Positions 1 through 8,349 are shown, numbered from the stretch's first letter. The stretch is DNA of 64,000 nt from an uncultured Aquimarina sp. (GCA_947502885.1 CANNBP010000008.1:1-64000), one strand, 5' to 3'. The notes: generated by a model from the letters alone, not told the origin. Program-made: numbers and translations.

Positions 1-1331
1 ATAATTGTGGTATTACTTCGATGAGTATTGATAAGGGTAGTTTTGATTGTGCAGATTTGGGAGCTAATACAGTTACGCTAACAGTTACAGATGCTTCAGG
101 TAATAGTCATAGTTGTTCAACTACAGTAACGGTCGAGGATAGTATTGACCCTGTTACTACTTGTGTTACTCCATTTACAATTCAGTTAGATGGTACCGGT
201 AGTGCATCAATTACTGCTGTGGATATCGATAATGGTTCAACTGATAATTGTGGTATTACTTCGATGAGTATTGATAAGGGTAGTTTTGATTGTGCAGATT
301 TGGGAGCTAATACAGTTACGCTAACAGTTACAGATGCTTCAGGTAATAGTCATAGTTGTTCGACTACAGTAACGATCGAGGATCGTATTGACCCTGTTGC
401 TGCTTGTGTTGTTCCATTTACAATTCAGTTAGATGGTACCGGTAGTGCATCAATTACTGCTGTGGATATCGATAATGGTTCAACTGATAATTGTGCTATT
501 GCTTCGATGAGTATTGATAAAGGCAGTTTTGATTGTACAGATTTGGGAGCTAATACAGTTACGCTAACAGTTACAGATGCTTCAGGTAATAGTCATAGTT
601 GTTCAACTACAGTAACGGTCGAGGATAGTATTGACCCTATTGCTGCTTGTGTTGTACCATTTACATTAGAATTGGATCCTACGGGTAACGCAATAATTAC
701 AGCTGAATCTATAAGTGATAATTCTACAGATAATTGCACAATAAGCACTTTTGAAATAGATAAAAGTACATTTAATCTTTCTGATGTAGGAGAACATACC
801 ATTACGTTGTCTGTGACAGATATCGGAGGTAACACTACTACATGTAGCACGGTAGTTACAGTAATAGATGTGACACCTCCTGTAATTACATTACTAGGAG
901 ATAATCCGCAAATTATTACTTTGGGCGATGGATATACTGAGTTAGGTGCAGAAACCAATGATGGTTCTCCAATAAATATTGATGCATCAAGTTTTGTTGA
1001 TTACACAGGAGATTATATAATTACGTATAGTGCCACAGATGCTTCTGGAAATACGTCTCAAGTAACACGAATAGTGCAAGTAAGAGATCCAATAGATGTT
1101 TATTTTGAAATATATCCAAATCCTGCATCTGATTTTTTTACTATTATTGGTTTTGATAATCTTAAAGCACTTGAAGTATATGATATGGGTGGAAGAAAAA
1201 TACACTCGTATATCGGAGAGAGTTTGACAAGATCTATTTCTGTTGAGGATTTTCAGGAAGGGGTGTATTGGTTAAAGGGGTATTTCTATCCAAAAGAATC
1301 ATTGTTTAGAAGAGTAGTGATTAAACATTAA
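1..1331 (+). CDS. HYR-repeat T9SS-exported surface protein (5' partial)
   Basis: The reading frame is open from the first bases of the window (codons from position 3), so the gene starts upstream; about 443 residues are visible. They comprise three nearly identical 81-residue HYR-like immunoglobulin-fold modules (each with conserved Cys residues and a TVTLTVTDASGN core), a fourth more divergent copy, a DUF5011-like Ig module (PPVITLLGDNPQ start, about residues 295-365) and a C-terminal T9SS type A sorting domain beginning near YPNPASDFF. Modules of this kind are typical of secreted adhesins of Flavobacteriia; the sorting domain implies export across the outer membrane and attachment to or release from the surface. 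Function beyond adhesion is unknown. The sorting domain closely resembles that of the next gene downstream. Confidence 0.85.
   Translation, partial: NCGITSMSIDKGSFDCADLGANTVTLTVTDASGNSHSCSTTVTVEDSIDPVTTCVTPFTIQLDGTGSASITAVDIDNGSTDNCGITSMSIDKGSFDCADLGANTVTLTVTDASGNSHSCSTTVTIEDRIDPVAACVVPFTIQLDGTGSASITAVDIDNGSTDNCAIASMSIDKGSFDCTDLGANTVTLTVTDASGNSHSCSTTVTVEDSIDPIAACVVPFTLELDPTGNAIITAESISDNSTDNCTISTFEIDKSTFNLSDVGEHTITLSVTDIGGNTTTCSTVVTVIDVTPPVITLLGDNPQIITLGDGYTELGAETNDGSPINIDASSFVDYTGDYIITYSATDASGNTSQVTRIVQVRDPIDVYFEIYPNPASDFFTIIGFDNLKALEVYDMGGRKIHSYIGESLTRSISVEDFQEGVYWLKGYFYPKESLFRRVVIKH
21..640 (+). repeat. 243-bp tandem coding repeats (HYR modules)
   Basis: The ATGAGTATTGATAA sequence recurs at 21, 264 and 507, giving an exact period of 243 bp (81 codons). 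Copies differ at only a few bases, so expansion or contraction would keep the reading frame. The array continues beyond the left edge. Confidence 0.9.
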
Positions 1332-1832
1332 ATAAAAGCAAGTGTTTAAAAAAGTTAGTATAATTTCGATAAAGGTTAAAGACAAAAAAGAGATGCCTAT
1401 AAGTGTCTAGCATAAAAAGTGATATATAGAAAAAATACTCGCCAATGCATTGTGTAAAAAATAATTTTCCCCTATGCAAATTGCATGATAAGCCCTAAAC
1501 TAATGTTTCGTTTTAGAGACATAGCTTTTTTGTTAAGAATAAGTGAAGAATATGTATGGGACTTTTAAAGTATGCTAATCTTTTGTATCTTAACAGAAAA
1601 TTAGAATAAATATAACACTCCCCATTTAAGCCATTTCATGCTAGTTGTATTCTTTTCTGATTATATCACGTGTTGTGTGATTTTTTTTAACAAAAAACCT
1701 ATGTGAAATATGTGGGTATTACAGAAATAAATTCTTAGAAAATCGAAGTGTTATTTTATTTTTAAAGTTTTTTACTTTATAAAAAAGATGTTTATTTGCA
1801 CCTCCTTTTTTTACGTCAAAACCATACTTTTT
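1332..1832. other. Intergenic region, no gene seen
   Basis: About 500 bp of AT-rich DNA without a convincing gene. It holds a 13-bp palindrome at 1474-1486 (ATGCAA-A-TTGCAT) and a weak 5-bp hairpin (1665-1681) followed by eight T residues (1681-1688), which could act as a terminator. The open frame of the next gene extends to TTT-ATG at 1788, but that extension lacks signal-peptide character and probably belongs to the leader. Confidence 0.5.
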
Positions 1833-2291
1833 ATGAGGAAAAACTATCTTAGTTCATTTTATGAAATAACATTGCTGCTAGCTATAACTCTTTTTGTGGT
1901 TTCAAATGTAACGGCGCAAACCATAGATAAGGATCAGGATAGAATTTCTGGTGTTCAATCACAAAATGAAAAGTATTTTAATACAGACAATGCCGTTGAT
2001 TTTAGGCCAAGTATTTCTGAAGTAACTAGAACAATTAAGGTTCAAGACTCCTTAGATGTTGTTTTTGGTATATACCCTAATCCCGTATCTGATTATTTTA
2101 CAATAACGGGTTTTGATGATCTTAAAGTACTTGAAATATATGATAGAGGAGGAAAGAAAGTAAGAATCTATCATGGAGCGAGTTTAACAAGATCAATTTC
2201 TGTTGGAGATCTTGAAAATGGAGTGTATTGGATTAAGGGATATTTTTTTCCAAAAGAATCAGTTTTTAGAAGAGTAATTGTCAAGCATTAA
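1833..2291 (+). CDS. Short secreted protein consisting mainly of a T9SS sorting domain
   Basis: I place the start at 1833 (MRKNYLSS...) because it gives a normal signal peptide ending VSNVTAQ; an in-frame ATG at 1788 adds 15 residues before it. The mature protein has about 45 polar residues followed by a T9SS type A sorting domain (YPNPVSDYFTITGF to the C-terminal VKH). This last ~80 residues match the sorting domain of the preceding HYR protein at most positions (shared SLTRSISV, GVYW.KGYF.PKES.FRRV). It looks like a relic or minimal copy of that gene with the Ig repeats lost, or a small exported protein in its own right. No catalytic motif is visible. Confidence 0.7.
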   Translation: MRKNYLSSFYEITLLLAITLFVVSNVTAQTIDKDQDRISGVQSQNEKYFNTDNAVDFRPSISEVTRTIKVQDSLDVVFGIYPNPVSDYFTITGFDDLKVLEIYDRGGKKVRIYHGASLTRSISVGDLENGVYWIKGYFFPKESVFRRVIVKH

Positions 2292-2383
2292 TAGTTAAAA
2301 CAGAAGAGTATATTTTTAATTTGCTTTAAATTTTTAAAAACTTAAAAAGCACACCTTGTTATGCGTGCATAAGAAATGTTTCG

Positions 2384-2391
2384 TATTTTTG
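2384..2391 (+). promoter_or_regulatory. Putative Bacteroidota -7 promoter element
   Basis: TATTTTTG matches the TAnnTTTG consensus and lies 20 bp before the thioesterase start codon. No clear -33 TTTG is present at the usual spacing, so this is tentative. Confidence 0.35.
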
Positions 2392-2410
2392 TATTTTAAA
2401 AACACAGGAG

Positions 2411-2893
2411 ATGTACATAAAAGATTTTGAAATAAGATGGAATGACATTGATGCGAATCGTCATTTGGCTAATAAAGCGTACATAGAATTTGCAGCGCAC
2501 ACAAGAATGTCGTTTTTAACAGAACATGGGTTTGATCAACGTCTATTGGCAAAGTTCAATATTGGTCCTGTGGTATTTTATGAGCATATATACTATTTTA
2601 AAGAAGTGTTTTATGGGCGGCCTGTCAAAGTTTCATTAGAAATCCCAGGTCTTAGTGAAGATGGAATGTTTTTTGAGTTTAGGCATAATTATTATGATTA
2701 TAAAGGACAAAACTTTGCACAATGTGAAATGATGGGGGCATGGATGGATTTGAAAACTAGAAAATTGATCCCTTTACCAGAAGAAATAAGTAAATTATTG
2801 GATGGTGTAAAACGACCTAATGATTTCAAAATTTTAACTAAAGAGAATACTAGAAAATTTGCAAAAACTCCTGTAAACTTAGATCAGATTTAG
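2411..2893 (+). CDS. Acyl-CoA thioesterase, hotdog fold (4HBT/FadM-like)
   Basis: A 160-residue single-domain protein of the 4-hydroxybenzoyl-CoA thioesterase (YbgC/FadM-like) type. The N-terminal IRWNDIDANRHLANKAY stretch is the family active-site region, with Asp and the His-x-Asn-like segment, followed by the long hotdog helix; the later EFRHNYYD strand fits the fold. Such enzymes hydrolyse acyl-CoA thioesters in the cytoplasm; the actual acyl substrate cannot be told. AGGAG directly abuts the ATG, too close for a normal ribosome-binding site. The stop codon overlaps that of the convergent transporter gene by 3 bp. Confidence 0.85.
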   Translation: MYIKDFEIRWNDIDANRHLANKAYIEFAAHTRMSFLTEHGFDQRLLAKFNIGPVVFYEHIYYFKEVFYGRPVKVSLEIPGLSEDGMFFEFRHNYYDYKGQNFAQCEMMGAWMDLKTRKLIPLPEEISKLLDGVKRPNDFKILTKENTRKFAKTPVNLDQI

Positions 2894-3786
2894 GATATTG
2901 TTTTTTTCGGAGGTTTCGTAACAAGATAAACTCCAATAAAAACAAGTATAGCAGATACAATTTTTACAACGTTTAACGAATCAGCATTCATTGCAATGGC
3001 AAAACTGATTGCTAACAAAGGTTGTAAATAGATAAATGCTGCTAGAGTAGAAGCTTTTAGACTTTTTAAAGCATAAATATTAAGTAAATAAGTTAGAAAC
3101 GTTGTGCAAACAACTACAAAAGCCATTTTCCAGATAGCTTCAAAAGGTAGAGATGTCCAGGTTACTTGACTAAACTCAGAAAAAGTTACAGGGAAATTTA
3201 TAAATATTCCGACAAGAAATAACCATTTCATTAATGTAATTCCATGATATTTCTGTGTCAATGGCTTTATTAAGAGTAGATATATCCCATAAGATGCAGC
3301 ATTAATTATAAACATAATGTTTCCTAATGGTATATTAGGTGCATCTTGCCGTATTTCTGCTCCGAATAAAATAAGACCCAGAGCTCCAGCAAAACCAAGA
3401 ATGATGCCGGTTGTTCTTAAAAGTGTAATTTTTTCTTTTATAAATATAGCCGATAAGATGAATACCAAGATAGGTGATATGGTAATCATTACAGAGCTAT
3501 TAATTGGTGTAGATAATTGCAATCCTTTAAAAAACATTAGCATATTAATACCCATACCAAAAATGGCACATACAAATAGTCTTGGCCAATCTTTACGATC
3601 TATTTTTTCTTTTGGAACCCAAATCGAAGCTAACCAAAATAATACAGAAGCACCAACAACCCTAAGCATAATAAACCCAAAAGGTTGAATGTAAGTAGGC
3701 ATTACACCTTTGGCTACCGTGTGATTTATAGCATAAATCAAACTAGCTCCAAAAGCAGCAAGAAGTGCAAGTATTCTCTTATCCAT
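2890..3786 (-). CDS. EamA/DMT-superfamily transporter
   Basis: About 298 residues with ten predicted transmembrane segments and two EamA-type halves, as in RhaT/YdcZ-like drug/metabolite transporters of the inner membrane. Substrate unknown. I choose the ATG at 3786 (MDKRILALL...), because it puts a membrane helix at the N-terminus and overlaps the stop codon of the upstream ArsC-like gene by 8 bp (ATGGATAA), a normal sign of translational coupling; an in-frame start at 3813 would lie inside that gene. The two genes form an operon on the minus strand, and the 3' end overlaps the convergent thioesterase stop codon. Confidence 0.85.
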   Translation of the reverse strand: MDKRILALLAAFGASLIYAINHTVAKGVMPTYIQPFGFIMLRVVGASVLFWLASIWVPKEKIDRKDWPRLFVCAIFGMGINMLMFFKGLQLSTPINSSVMITISPILVFILSAIFIKEKITLLRTTGIILGFAGALGLILFGAEIRQDAPNIPLGNIMFIINAASYGIYLLLIKPLTQKYHGITLMKWLFLVGIFINFPVTFSEFSQVTWTSLPFEAIWKMAFVVVCTTFLTYLLNIYALKSLKASTLAAFIYLQPLLAISFAIAMNADSLNVVKIVSAILVFIGVYLVTKPPKKTIS

Positions 3787-4132
3787 TAATGGCTTGGTTT
3801 GCCGCTTCAACAACTTTTTTACTATTGCCTACAAAAATTTGATCATCTACAAAAATTACAGGTCGTTTAAGAAATGTATAATGCTCTAAAATTAGGTTTT
3901 TATAATCATCTTCAGATAAATTTTGATTTTTAAGGTCTCGCTCCTTATATAATCTTGCTCTTTTGCTAAACAGTGCTTCATAGCTACCTGTTAATACATG
4001 CATTTCCTCAATTTGTTTTGCTGTTATATCCTCTTTTTTAATGTCTTGCAAGATAAAATCAGATGAAGGGCTTAATTCTTTGATGATACGTTTGCAAGTG
4101 TCGCAAGTAGATAGATGATATATTTTTTTCAC
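3779..4132 (-). CDS. ArsC/Spx-family thioredoxin-fold protein
   Basis: A 117-residue protein of the ArsC/YffB/Spx family: it opens with a beta strand and a CDTC motif (residues 10-13), followed by KRIIKEL, and near the end has the conserved LKRPVIFVDDQIFVG segment (R-P-hydrophobic) of glutaredoxin-type arsenate reductases. Whether it reduces arsenate or acts as a redox or regulatory adaptor cannot be decided; no arsenic resistance genes are nearby. The start codon is GTG at 4132. It is the first gene of a two-gene operon with the EamA transporter. Confidence 0.75.
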   Translation of the reverse strand: MKKIYHLSTCDTCKRIIKELSPSSDFILQDIKKEDITAKQIEEMHVLTGSYEALFSKRARLYKERDLKNQNLSEDDYKNLILEHYTFLKRPVIFVDDQIFVGNSKKVVEAANQAING

Positions 4133-4210
4133 AATGAATTATTTTAGTTGTTAAAAACACCACAAAGGAAATTCTTTTCTCAATAAAACTTATATTTTTG
4201 GCTAAAAATT

Positions 4211-4675
4211 ATGACTGCCATGCAAGATCCATTAGTAATCACTCGCGTTAACAGAAAAATAATCGAAAAAATTCTCGATAATCATACTTTAGAACAATTG
4301 AATATGGTACCAGAAGGGTTCAAGAATAATTTAATTTGGAATATTGCTCATGTAGTGGTAACACAACAACTGTTAATGTATAAGTTAAGTGGATTACCAA
4401 TGATGATTAATGATGAATTGGTAGAAAAGTATAGAAAAGGAACAAAAACAGAAGGTCCCATTACAGCAGATGAAGTTGCTCAGGTAAAGGGATTATTGTT
4501 TTCTACTATAGATAAAGCCGAAAAAGATCTTGCTCAGCATGTTTTTAAGGAATATAATGAGTACGAGACAAGTACTGGATTTGTCTTAAAATCAATTGAG
4601 GACGCTATACAGTTTAATAATTTTCATGAAGGAATACATTTGGGATATATTTTGGCACTTAAAAAAGCAGTGTAA
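4211..4675 (+). CDS. DinB-superfamily four-helix protein
   Basis: A 154-residue helical protein of the DinB/DUF664 type. Visible metal-ligand candidates are His47 in the NIAHVVVTQQ segment and the late FHEGIHLGYI segment carrying two His, the arrangement expected for the DinB three-His site. These proteins are often metal-dependent thiol-transferase-like enzymes; the substrate here is unknown. An alternative ATG lies three codons in (4220). The last 95 bp of the gene recur at 6091-6183, beyond the FG-GAP lipoprotein gene; see findings. Confidence 0.8.
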   Translation: MTAMQDPLVITRVNRKIIEKILDNHTLEQLNMVPEGFKNNLIWNIAHVVVTQQLLMYKLSGLPMMINDELVEKYRKGTKTEGPITADEVAQVKGLLFSTIDKAEKDLAQHVFKEYNEYETSTGFVLKSIEDAIQFNNFHEGIHLGYILALKKAV

Positions 4676-4705
4676 TTTATCCCTAAAACTACATTTATGA
4701 TACAA

Positions 4706-4740
4706 CAATCCCCAAAGGCTTCAAAAACCTTTAGGGATTG
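4706..4740. terminator. Hairpin between convergent genes, possible terminator
   Basis: CAATCCCCAAAGG (4706-4718) pairs with CCTTTAGGGATTG (4728-4740) with one mismatch and a 9-nt loop. It sits between the convergent DinB-like and FG-GAP genes. No good T-run follows on either strand, so terminator activity is only plausible. Confidence 0.4.
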
Positions 4741-4779
4741 TAGGTGAGTTAATTTATGATTAGCTCATCTTCATTTTTT

Positions 4780-5820
4780 TTACAGGAACAGGTTTGAAAA
4801 TGAATGAATATACAAACTATGATAATCATCCGGTCCAACTAAATACGAAACAATCTGGTCATTTCTACTACCTTTGAAGTCCATTGCAAAATTGTAGCCA
4901 GGTTTTCCCCAATGCTGCCCAGTAGTTGATGTTTTATAAGACCACTGACTTCCACTGATCCACTCTCTTTTTATAATGGTAGTACCCATGGCAGTGATTA
5001 TTTCATCCTTTCCATTTCCATCAGTATCTGCCATCCAGGTATAGCCACTACCGCCCCAAAGATGAGTAGTTGTATGTTGTTTGCTTATAAACCCTGAACC
5101 CGTAGATTGTTTGATGTGAATGGTTTGTCCTCCTGGCGAAATAATATCATCTCTACCATCTCCATTAAAATCTCCTGCTAATGTATAACCTCGCGCACCC
5201 CATCTACCATCGTTAGCCCATGTCAAGCTGGAAAATTTGTTCCCTTGAGATATTTTCATAAATACAGATGTTCCACCTGCTGAAGCAATATCATCTTTTC
5301 CATCTCCATTAAAATCTCCCACAACTGTATTACTACCAGCACCCCATTGAGGAGTTACAGACCAATCTGCAGAGGTAAACGATATCGGATTACTCCATTT
5401 ATTTAATTTCATATATACCGTTCCTCCACTAGCAGAAGCGATATCGGCCCTTCCATCTCCATCAAAGTCTCCTGAAAAAGTATATGAGAAATCTCCGTAT
5501 CTTCCATCAGTAGAAACTCTTGTAGACGTTACTCCAGACCCGTTAGATATCACAATATTAGCTTCTCTTTGCTTTAGTTCTACAAGATCTTCTCTTCCGT
5601 CTCCATTAAAATCTCCCGAACGTACCCATCCAGGCGATCCATAAAAACTAGGGCCGATAAAAAACGGCCGGCTATTAGATTTACCAGAATACATTTTATC
5701 AATTTCTTTGATGTTTTCGTTGGTTTCAGACAGGTTATCAATTGTATTCAATTGATCCTTTTCGCAAGAGCCTAATAATAAAACCAAGGCGATTGGTGTA
5801 AATAGTTTTATTTTTTTCAT
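4780..5820 (-). CDS. FG-GAP/VCBS-repeat lipoprotein
   Basis: About 346 residues. I start at 5820 (MKKIKLFTP...), which gives a lipoprotein signal with lipobox LGSC (Cys19); the frame stays open to 5904 but that part is hydrophilic. The body has six beta-propeller-like repeats of about 48 residues. Five carry a DFNGDGRDDI-type loop resembling a calcium-binding DxDxDG motif, and the last (DFKGSRNDQIV) is degenerate. Such proteins bind ligands or calcium at the cell surface; no catalytic domain is seen. The gene stands alone, flanked by the two copies of the DinB gene 3' end, which suggests it was inserted here. Confidence 0.75.
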   Translation of the reverse strand: MKKIKLFTPIALVLLLGSCEKDQLNTIDNLSETNENIKEIDKMYSGKSNSRPFFIGPSFYGSPGWVRSGDFNGDGREDLVELKQREANIVISNGSGVTSTRVSTDGRYGDFSYTFSGDFDGDGRADIASASGGTVYMKLNKWSNPISFTSADWSVTPQWGAGSNTVVGDFNGDGKDDIASAGGTSVFMKISQGNKFSSLTWANDGRWGARGYTLAGDFNGDGRDDIISPGGQTIHIKQSTGSGFISKQHTTTHLWGGSGYTWMADTDGNGKDEIITAMGTTIIKREWISGSQWSYKTSTTGQHWGKPGYNFAMDFKGSRNDQIVSYLVGPDDYHSLYIHSFSNLFL

Positions 5821-5930
5821 GCTACTAGTTAAATTTAAGTTGAACATTTTTTCTTTTAAGCTACCACAATAGTAGCCTTTGAACTTTTGTTTTAAGAAAA
5901 CCAAAATTATAAACTGCTTTTTACTAGTAT

Positions 5931-5990
5931 ATCACTGAAAACAGTGATTTGTTCCTTATCGTATTTCACTGAAAATGGCGATTTGTTTCT
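5931..5990. repeat. Imperfect direct repeat with dyad upstream of the FG-GAP gene
   Basis: Two ~28-bp units, beginning ATCACTGAAAACAGTGATTT (5931) and TTTCACTGAAAATGGCGATT (5962), lie 110-170 bp before the FG-GAP start codon. The first contains a perfect 6-bp inverted repeat (TCACTG-AAAA-CAGTGA, 5932-5947); the second has a decayed right arm. This could be a regulator-binding site. Confidence 0.55.
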
Positions 5991-6090
5991 TTGCAATCTT
6001 TAATAATACGGCCCTATTATTAATTTATGAAAATTAGATTCTTAGTAATCTGGAGAAGTGCAATTTCAATTAAAATTTCAAATCCAGTAC

Positions 6091-6183
6091 TTGTCTTAAA
6101 ATCAATTGAGGACGCTATACAGTTTAATAATTTTCATGAAGGGATACATTTGGGATATATTCTCGCTCTCAAAAAGGCATTAT
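6091..6183 (+). pseudogene. Second copy of the DinB-like gene 3' end (fragment)
   Basis: Matches 4581-4675: the first 52 bp are identical, 70 of the first 71 match, and the last ~25 bp have about seven differences. In frame it reads VLKSIEDAIQ ... LGYILALKKAL and stop. Every difference is synonymous except the last codon (Val to Leu), so this tail evolved as coding sequence before it lost its 5' part. No DinB-like sequence precedes it and no start codon serves it. The fragment ends at the stop codon of the convergent DUF3298 lipoprotein gene. It may be the displaced original 3' end of the DinB gene or the remnant of a paralogue. Confidence 0.85.
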
Positions 6184-6959
6184 AATATATCAAATGCAAA
6201 ATAAGAAGCTACTTCTTTTTTGTTAAGTTTAAGTTCGATAGATCCTTCGGCATAAGAGTTAATTTCATAAGAATTGTAGTAGAGGATAACTTCTGTATCG
6301 GTTAATCCAATATTTTCTGGTAGATTAAAGGTATCGTTTTCAAAAAAGAACCCTGTACTATTAATGGGGTAATTATCAGCAATTTTATGTTGAATTCTAA
6401 ATGCTTTTTCGGCATAATTTACGAAACCATCATAATCTTTAAACAAAGCTTTGTTCGAAACTAGTTTTCCTGTTTTGGTATCTATATTAATATAGGATAC
6501 GCTGCCATATCCATGAGCTCCACCAGTATATACGTACGAGTCTATCATTATAGAAATTAAACTTTTGCATTGAAAACCAAGCCCACATTCAATAGTAGCT
6601 TCATAAGGAGTGGTCTCCTCAGGAAACTGTTTGCTAATATTTCTATAGGAATTATTAAACGAACGAATAGCTTCATGAACATTAATTAATAAGCCCTTTT
6701 CATCAATATTTAAAATAGCACATGCCGCTTGTTCTATTTGTTTATTAATGAGATTTGTAATAGTGGTGTTTTCAACTATCTTTAATAAATTAATTTCGAT
6801 AGATGCACAATCTTCATTTTTACATTCTTCAATACTATCTATCGTAAAATTATGCTTCTCAAATGTAAAAAGCTCTTTGTTATCACAACCATATATTCCA
6901 AGCATTATGCCTAGTAAAAAAATAAATCTCAACAGTATGTTAGTTTTTATGTTAATCAT
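6180..6959 (-). CDS. DUF3298/DUF4163-domain lipoprotein (PdaC/RsiV-like)
   Basis: 259 residues with a lipoprotein signal ending GIYGC (Cys25). The rest fits the DUF4163 plus DUF3298 arrangement: a CASIEINLLKI strand early, then the diagnostic YTGGAHGYGSVSYINIDTKTG stretch (GGAHG motif) and NKALFKDYDGF, ending in a strand rich in acidic and Lys residues. The same fold occurs as an extracytoplasmic sensor or carbohydrate/peptidoglycan-associated module in RsiV and PdaC; here no enzyme domain is attached. Its stop codon touches the end of the duplicated DinB fragment. Confidence 0.8.
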   Translation of the reverse strand: MINIKTNILLRFIFLLGIMLGIYGCDNKELFTFEKHNFTIDSIEECKNEDCASIEINLLKIVENTTITNLINKQIEQAACAILNIDEKGLLINVHEAIRSFNNSYRNISKQFPEETTPYEATIECGLGFQCKSLISIMIDSYVYTGGAHGYGSVSYINIDTKTGKLVSNKALFKDYDGFVNYAEKAFRIQHKIADNYPINSTGFFFENDTFNLPENIGLTDTEVILYYNSYEINSYAEGSIELKLNKKEVASYFAFDIL

Positions 6960-7161
6960 CTACTAAAAGGTATTCTTAGGAATATGATTAATACGAATTA
7001 AGTCATACATTTGCTCTAGTTTTAACAGAAAATGAACAAGTTAAGTTTTTCTTCTTAAAAACTGACAAATAGTTGTAATGAACCTAAAAATAGTTTCATT
7101 TTTATGAGCTTAATGAAATAGTTTTTTGAGTTTTGGAAGTAATTTATAAAAACAGACGGAG

Positions 7162-8304
7162 ATGAAGTTTAATACAAAAGCGATACATGGGGGACAAAAA
7201 CATGATCCTGCTTATGGGGCAGTGATGCCTCCTATCTATCAAACATCAACTTATGCGCAAACGACTCCTGGTGGTCATAAAGGTTTTGAATATAGTAGAA
7301 CACATAATCCAACACGAAAAGCATTAGAGGATTCTTTTGCAAGTATCGAAAATGGAAAGTTTGGACTGGCTTTTGGGTCAGGATTAGCAGCAATTGATGC
7401 TGTAATCAAATTGCTAAAACCTGGTGATGAAGTGATTTCTACTAATGATTTATACGGAGGAACATATCGTTTATTTACCAAAATATTTGAAGATTTTGGT
7501 ATCAAATTTCACTTCATTGGTATGGAGAATACCAATAATTTAGAACAATTTATCAATAAAAACACAAAGCTAATTTGGGTAGAGACACCAACTAATCCAA
7601 TGATGAATGTTATTGATATTAAGTCGGTTGCCAAAATATCAAAAGAGCATGATTTACTATTAGCTGTAGACAATACTTTTGCAACACCATATTTGCAGAG
7701 ACCTTTGGATTTGGGAGCTGATATTGTAATGCATAGTGCAACCAAATATTTAGGAGGTCATAGTGATGTGGTTATGGGGGCATTAGTTGTTAAAGAAGAA
7801 AAACTTGCAGAGAGACTTTATTTTATACAAAATGCAAGTGGAGCGGTTTGTGGGCCACAAGATAGTTTTTTGGTATTAAGAGGTATAAAAACACTACACA
7901 TACGTATGCAACGCCATTGTGAAAATGGAGAAGCTATTGCCAAATATTTAAAAAACCATCCTAAAATAGAAAAAGTATATTGGCCGGGTTTTGAAGATCA
8001 TCCAAATCATGAGGTTGCCAAAGAACAAATGGACGGTTTTGGAGGTATGATTTCTTTTGTGACCAAAGGAAGTGATTATGACAAGGCAATAAAAATTATA
8101 GAAAACCTTAAAATTTTTACATTAGCGGAATCTCTTGGTGGAGTAGAAAGCTTGGCAGGACACCCTGCAAGTATGACTCATGCTTCGATCCCTAAGGAAG
8201 AACGGGAGAAAACAGGAGTAGTGGATTCGTTAATAAGACTAAGTGTTGGGATAGAGGATGTTGATGATCTAATTGCTGATCTTGAACAAGCTATTGACAA
8301 GTAA
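7162..8304 (+). CDS. Cystathionine gamma-synthase/gamma-lyase family PLP enzyme
   Basis: A full-length 380-residue member of the Cys/Met-metabolism PLP family. Visible hallmarks: TKAIHGGQ start, YSRTHNPTR, the FGSGLAAI cofactor loop, DLYGGTYR, VETPTNPMMNV, VDNTFATPYLQRPLDLGAD, and the PLP lysine Lys195 in SATKYLGGHSD; the C-terminus has SLGGVESLAGHPASMTH. It acts in the cytoplasm, joining O-acyl-homoserine and cysteine to cystathionine or cleaving cystathionine; sequence reading alone does not separate the two (metB versus mccB/CTH type). GGAG lies two bases before the ATG. It is followed by gdhA on the same strand after 100 bp. Confidence 0.92.
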   Translation: MKFNTKAIHGGQKHDPAYGAVMPPIYQTSTYAQTTPGGHKGFEYSRTHNPTRKALEDSFASIENGKFGLAFGSGLAAIDAVIKLLKPGDEVISTNDLYGGTYRLFTKIFEDFGIKFHFIGMENTNNLEQFINKNTKLIWVETPTNPMMNVIDIKSVAKISKEHDLLLAVDNTFATPYLQRPLDLGADIVMHSATKYLGGHSDVVMGALVVKEEKLAERLYFIQNASGAVCGPQDSFLVLRGIKTLHIRMQRHCENGEAIAKYLKNHPKIEKVYWPGFEDHPNHEVAKEQMDGFGGMISFVTKGSDYDKAIKIIENLKIFTLAESLGGVESLAGHPASMTHASIPKEEREKTGVVDSLIRLSVGIEDVDDLIADLEQAIDK

Positions 8305-8349
8305 TATTATTAAATTCAAAAAAATAAACCTGATTTTTTAGGAATATCA

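Noticed and set aside
21..640. Possible CRISPR or other short-repeat array
   Set aside because: The 243-bp period encodes complete protein modules in frame; there are no short repeats with unique spacers.
593..958. Open frame on the minus strand inside the HYR repeat protein, and similar frames opposite the proteases and adhesin
   Set aside because: They are mirror frames of strongly supported genes, repeat with the modules, and lack recognisable domains or starts.
6960..7161. SAM-type riboswitch before the cystathionine enzyme gene
   Set aside because: I could not fold a convincing SAM riboswitch core in this 200-bp stretch; only a TACATTTG promoter-like element (7006-7013) is present, 150 bp from the start.
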